NCBI GenBank assembly: GCA_003556955.1
Contig: PWQB01000692.1
Location: 1-6,487 of the forward strand
From: Nostocaceae cyanobacterium CSSed10_463m
Lineage (GTDB): Bacteria > Cyanobacteriota > Cyanobacteriia > Cyanobacteriales > Nostocaceae
Reading direction: 5' to 3'
Length of the DNA: 6,487 bases
Shown one piece after another: positions 4,664 through 6,487 of this stretch. The stretch's first letter is position 1. Each line of letters starts with the position of its first letter. The notes under the pieces were generated by a model. The model saw nothing but the letters and a program-made list of their open reading frames with translations. It did no database searches and was not told where the DNA came from. A program made the translations under genes and the position numbers.

Positions 4664-6331
4664 ATGAACAGACTATTGATGCACAAAAAAATTAACTTAA
4701 GTCAAGTCATTACCTATTCTTTAATTATTTTAGCGATCGCCTTGGGAATAGTGACCAGAATTATCAGTTTATTCAAATATACTACCTTCGATATTGGTCA
4801 AGCTCCTGACCAAATCAGGGATGCATTTGTTTACATGAAAATGCTGGGGGGAGATTTCCCGACTTTAGGGCAGTCTTCTTCTGTGGGAGACTACAGTTTA
4901 CCACCCCTTTACTACTACCTAGTGTTTCCTGCCGTCTGGTTTGGGGCTGATCCCTCTTTGCAGGTTGTTCCCAATGCCATCTTTTCAGTGTTAGCCATTC
5001 CCCTGTTCATGGTTTTAATTTATGAACTTCTCGAAAATATTCCCAAATCTAAAAGATTATTCTTAGCAGGATTAGCAGGATTCTGGTATAGCCTCATATT
5101 TTCTGAAGTTTTCGTTAGTACATTTGAATGGAATATTAGCCCCATTCCCTTTTTCCTATTTACATTTGTACTACTATACAAACGGCAGTTAGAAGGACAA
5201 GCATCACTACATATTCAGGCTGCACAATGGATACTGTATGGCATCAGCCTTGCTGTTATAGTCTGTCTGCATAGCACGACTTTATTTGTCATGCCCATTG
5301 TGTTTATTCTCAGTATAGTTATATTTATTGTGAAGCATCGCCAGCGTTCTCAACGATGGTTTTTGCCGGGATTAGCGATCGCCTCTGCTATTATTGCCCT
5401 TACTCCTTACTGGCTAGGTGAAATTTCCCGTAGGGGAGGTAATACTAGAAAAATTCTGGCGTTAATCTTGAACCGTAACCATGAAAGTAATGGTGCTTTC
5501 AGTATTGTTTCTCGCCTCAGTCGGATAGTTGTGAACTATTTAGAATTGGGACAACAAGTATTTTTTACAAAATTTCCCTGGTTCTATGGCAGTATCGGGA
5601 TTATTTTCTTATCTTTAGTTTTAATTTTAGGAATTGCTAAATTTAGAGGCAATAAAATTATTTTAGGTTCTTTAAGTTTGATTTGGCTGATTTATCTTTA
5701 TGCGGCATCCAATTATCAAGATGATTACTTTTTTCACTACAAAATGTTAATTTATTTTGCGCCAATTTTACTAACAATTTCGGCATTGGCATATATAGAT
5801 AACCATTCTAAATGGATAAATCGAACTATCACCGGTTTCCTGACTGTGGGTATTCTCATATCATGCTGGAGTAATTTTTATTTCAATTATCTATATTTAG
5901 ATAGTAAATTTGGTCAGCATAAAATAATTGCTATATCTGATGTAATTAATATTATCAATCAACTACCTGCTGGTGCAACAATTTGCGATCCACAGTATAG
6001 AAGATGGCGGGAGAAACATCATGTCATTCAATATTTAGATGAATATATCACTCAGAAAAACTTAAATTTATCTAATATTTGTCAACCAGGAAATTATCTA
6101 ATTTATCCCAATTTTAAATATAGTTTTTTAGAAAATAATAAATGGCCGCATTTCAAAGTAGTTAGTAATAAACCCTTTGATAAAGAAGGTGAAACAGTTA
6201 TAGAACTTGCTGCTGCATCTGTTTATCGGATGCAAAAAGAAGAGGCCTTGAACGATTGTTATTCTTTTGTAGCAGATACAAAAAAAGATTGTGTTTGTCC
6301 TAGTGTAGAACCATGTACAAAAGATATATAG
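4664..6331 (+). CDS. GT-C type polytopic membrane glycosyltransferase, GT39-like (555 aa)
   Basis: This is a second multi-pass membrane protein, only distantly like the preceding one. After a first helix (about 13-35) it has an acidic outer loop, TFDIGQAPDQIRDAF (41-55), and then SSSVGDYSLPPLYYYLVFP (71-89). This D...QxRDA plus PPLYYYL layout is typical of bacterial GT39-like proteins using lipid-linked sugars; D43 is my best candidate for the catalytic acid. About eleven or twelve hydrophobic segments run to residue 405. A soluble tail of about 145 residues follows, probably outside the membrane. It contains Cys441 and Cys473, and ends in a Cys-rich stretch (C532, C543, C545, C551). No clear Shine-Dalgarno precedes the ATG at 4664; the ATG at 4679 (Met6) is an alternative. 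It lies 127 bases after the previous stop, or 61 after the extended frame, and probably draws on the same GT2-made donor. Substrate is unknown. Confidence 0.82.
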   Translation: MNRLLMHKKINLSQVITYSLIILAIALGIVTRIISLFKYTTFDIGQAPDQIRDAFVYMKMLGGDFPTLGQSSSVGDYSLPPLYYYLVFPAVWFGADPSLQVVPNAIFSVLAIPLFMVLIYELLENIPKSKRLFLAGLAGFWYSLIFSEVFVSTFEWNISPIPFFLFTFVLLYKRQLEGQASLHIQAAQWILYGISLAVIVCLHSTTLFVMPIVFILSIVIFIVKHRQRSQRWFLPGLAIASAIIALTPYWLGEISRRGGNTRKILALILNRNHESNGAFSIVSRLSRIVVNYLELGQQVFFTKFPWFYGSIGIIFLSLVLILGIAKFRGNKIILGSLSLIWLIYLYAASNYQDDYFFHYKMLIYFAPILLTISALAYIDNHSKWINRTITGFLTVGILISCWSNFYFNYLYLDSKFGQHKIIAISDVINIINQLPAGATICDPQYRRWREKHHVIQYLDEYITQKNLNLSNICQPGNYLIYPNFKYSFLENNKWPHFKVVSNKPFDKEGETVIELAAASVYRMQKEEALNDCYSFVADTKKDCVCPSVEPCTKDI

Positions 6332-6345
6332 AAAAACTTGCCCTG

Positions 6346-6400
6346 GCGACTAGAAGTCGCGGCTACACAGACAAAACCTGCCTCCGCAGGTTAAAAAGCC
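6346..6400. repeat. Double-hairpin palindromic interspersed repeat (REP-like)
   Basis: Two adjacent perfect hairpins are present. The first is GCGACT (6346-6351) with AGTCGC (6355-6360), loop AGA. The second is AACCTGC (6375-6381) with GCAGGTT (6386-6392), loop CTCC. An outer GGCT (6361-6364) and AGCC (6397-6400) bracket the second. I recall GACTAGAAGTCGCGGCTACA-type sequences as high-copy intergenic repeats in Nostoc-like genomes. It begins 15 bases after the last gene's stop and may protect the mRNA end or weakly stop transcription, although no T run follows. Confidence 0.75.
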
Positions 6401-6419
6401 TTGATCTAACTTAGTTTTT

Positions 6420-6438
6420 ACTCAGCACTCAGCACTTT
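6420..6438. repeat. ACTCAGC heptamer tandem repeat (STRR-like)
   Basis: ACTCAGC (6420-6426), ACTCAGC (6427-6433) and ACT (6434-6436) make 2.4 perfect units. The 12 bases at 6427-6438 also occur at 84-95. Such heptamers are typical of heterocystous cyanobacteria. From here to the window end I see no gene; an ATG at 6483 could begin one, but only its first codon is available. Confidence 0.65.
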
Positions 6439-6487
6439 GCTATATTCGCCGAAAACTTTCCAGAGGTCATATAAGTATAGTAATGGC

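Noticed and set aside
6375..6400. Terminator for the last GT-C gene
   Set aside because: The AACCTGC/GCAGGTT hairpin is strong but is followed by AAAAAGCC rather than T residues. The sequence fits a dispersed repeat better than a dedicated terminator.
80..6438. Target-site duplication or mobile element ends from the shared 12 bases ACTCAGCACTTT
   Set aside because: No transposase or terminal inverted repeats are present, and the shared bases are part of a common heptamer repeat, so the match is better explained by repeat family membership.
1..6487. CRISPR array, tRNA or rRNA genes
   Set aside because: I saw no regularly spaced direct repeats of CRISPR length, no cloverleaf with conserved TTCGA-type arm, and no ribosomal RNA sequence.

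Overview
The window looks like chromosomal DNA of a filamentous, probably heterocyst-forming cyanobacterium (Nostocales-like). The evidence is five copies of the HIP1 octamer GCGATCGC (226-233, 532-539, 2281-2288, 4733-4740, 5375-5382), short heptamer repeats of the ACTCAGC and AGTCAAA type, palindromic interspersed repeats, an AT-rich background, and two neighbouring genes (DUF2605 and DUF2973 families) that I know only from cyanobacteria. The genus cannot be fixed from the sequence alone. Every convincing gene is on the + strand.

Layout. Positions 1-95 hold a palindromic repeat and a degenerate heptamer repeat, followed by a non-coding leader to 448. A DUF2605 protein (449-766) and a DUF2973 membrane-anchored protein (1044-1364) follow; both are of unknown function and are separated by 277 bases containing two hairpins. 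The 536 bases from 1365 to 1900 have no convincing gene, but they contain inverted repeats, a promoter-like pair of boxes (1438-1466) and a good terminator-like hairpin with a T run (1583-1628). That hairpin separates the DUF pair from the next cluster. The cluster has three genes: a GtrB/DPM-type family 2 glycosyltransferase (1901-2917) and two different polytopic GT-C type membrane glycosyltransferases (2989-4536 and 4664-6331). The window ends with a double-hairpin repeat (6346-6400) and a clean heptamer repeat (6420-6438).

How the genes may work together. By family, the GT2 enzyme loads a sugar onto polyprenyl phosphate at the cytoplasmic face. GT-C enzymes use such lipid-linked sugars at the outer face of the membrane. 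The three genes therefore look like a small sugar-donor and sugar-transfer module acting on a cell-envelope glycan, lipid or protein. The sugar and acceptor cannot be read from the sequence, and no flippase gene is visible. The most notable anomaly is at the end of the first GT-C gene: its TAA stop is followed by 21 further in-frame codons of protein-like sequence ending in TAG, suggesting a recent nonsense mutation or a sequencing error near the C-terminus.
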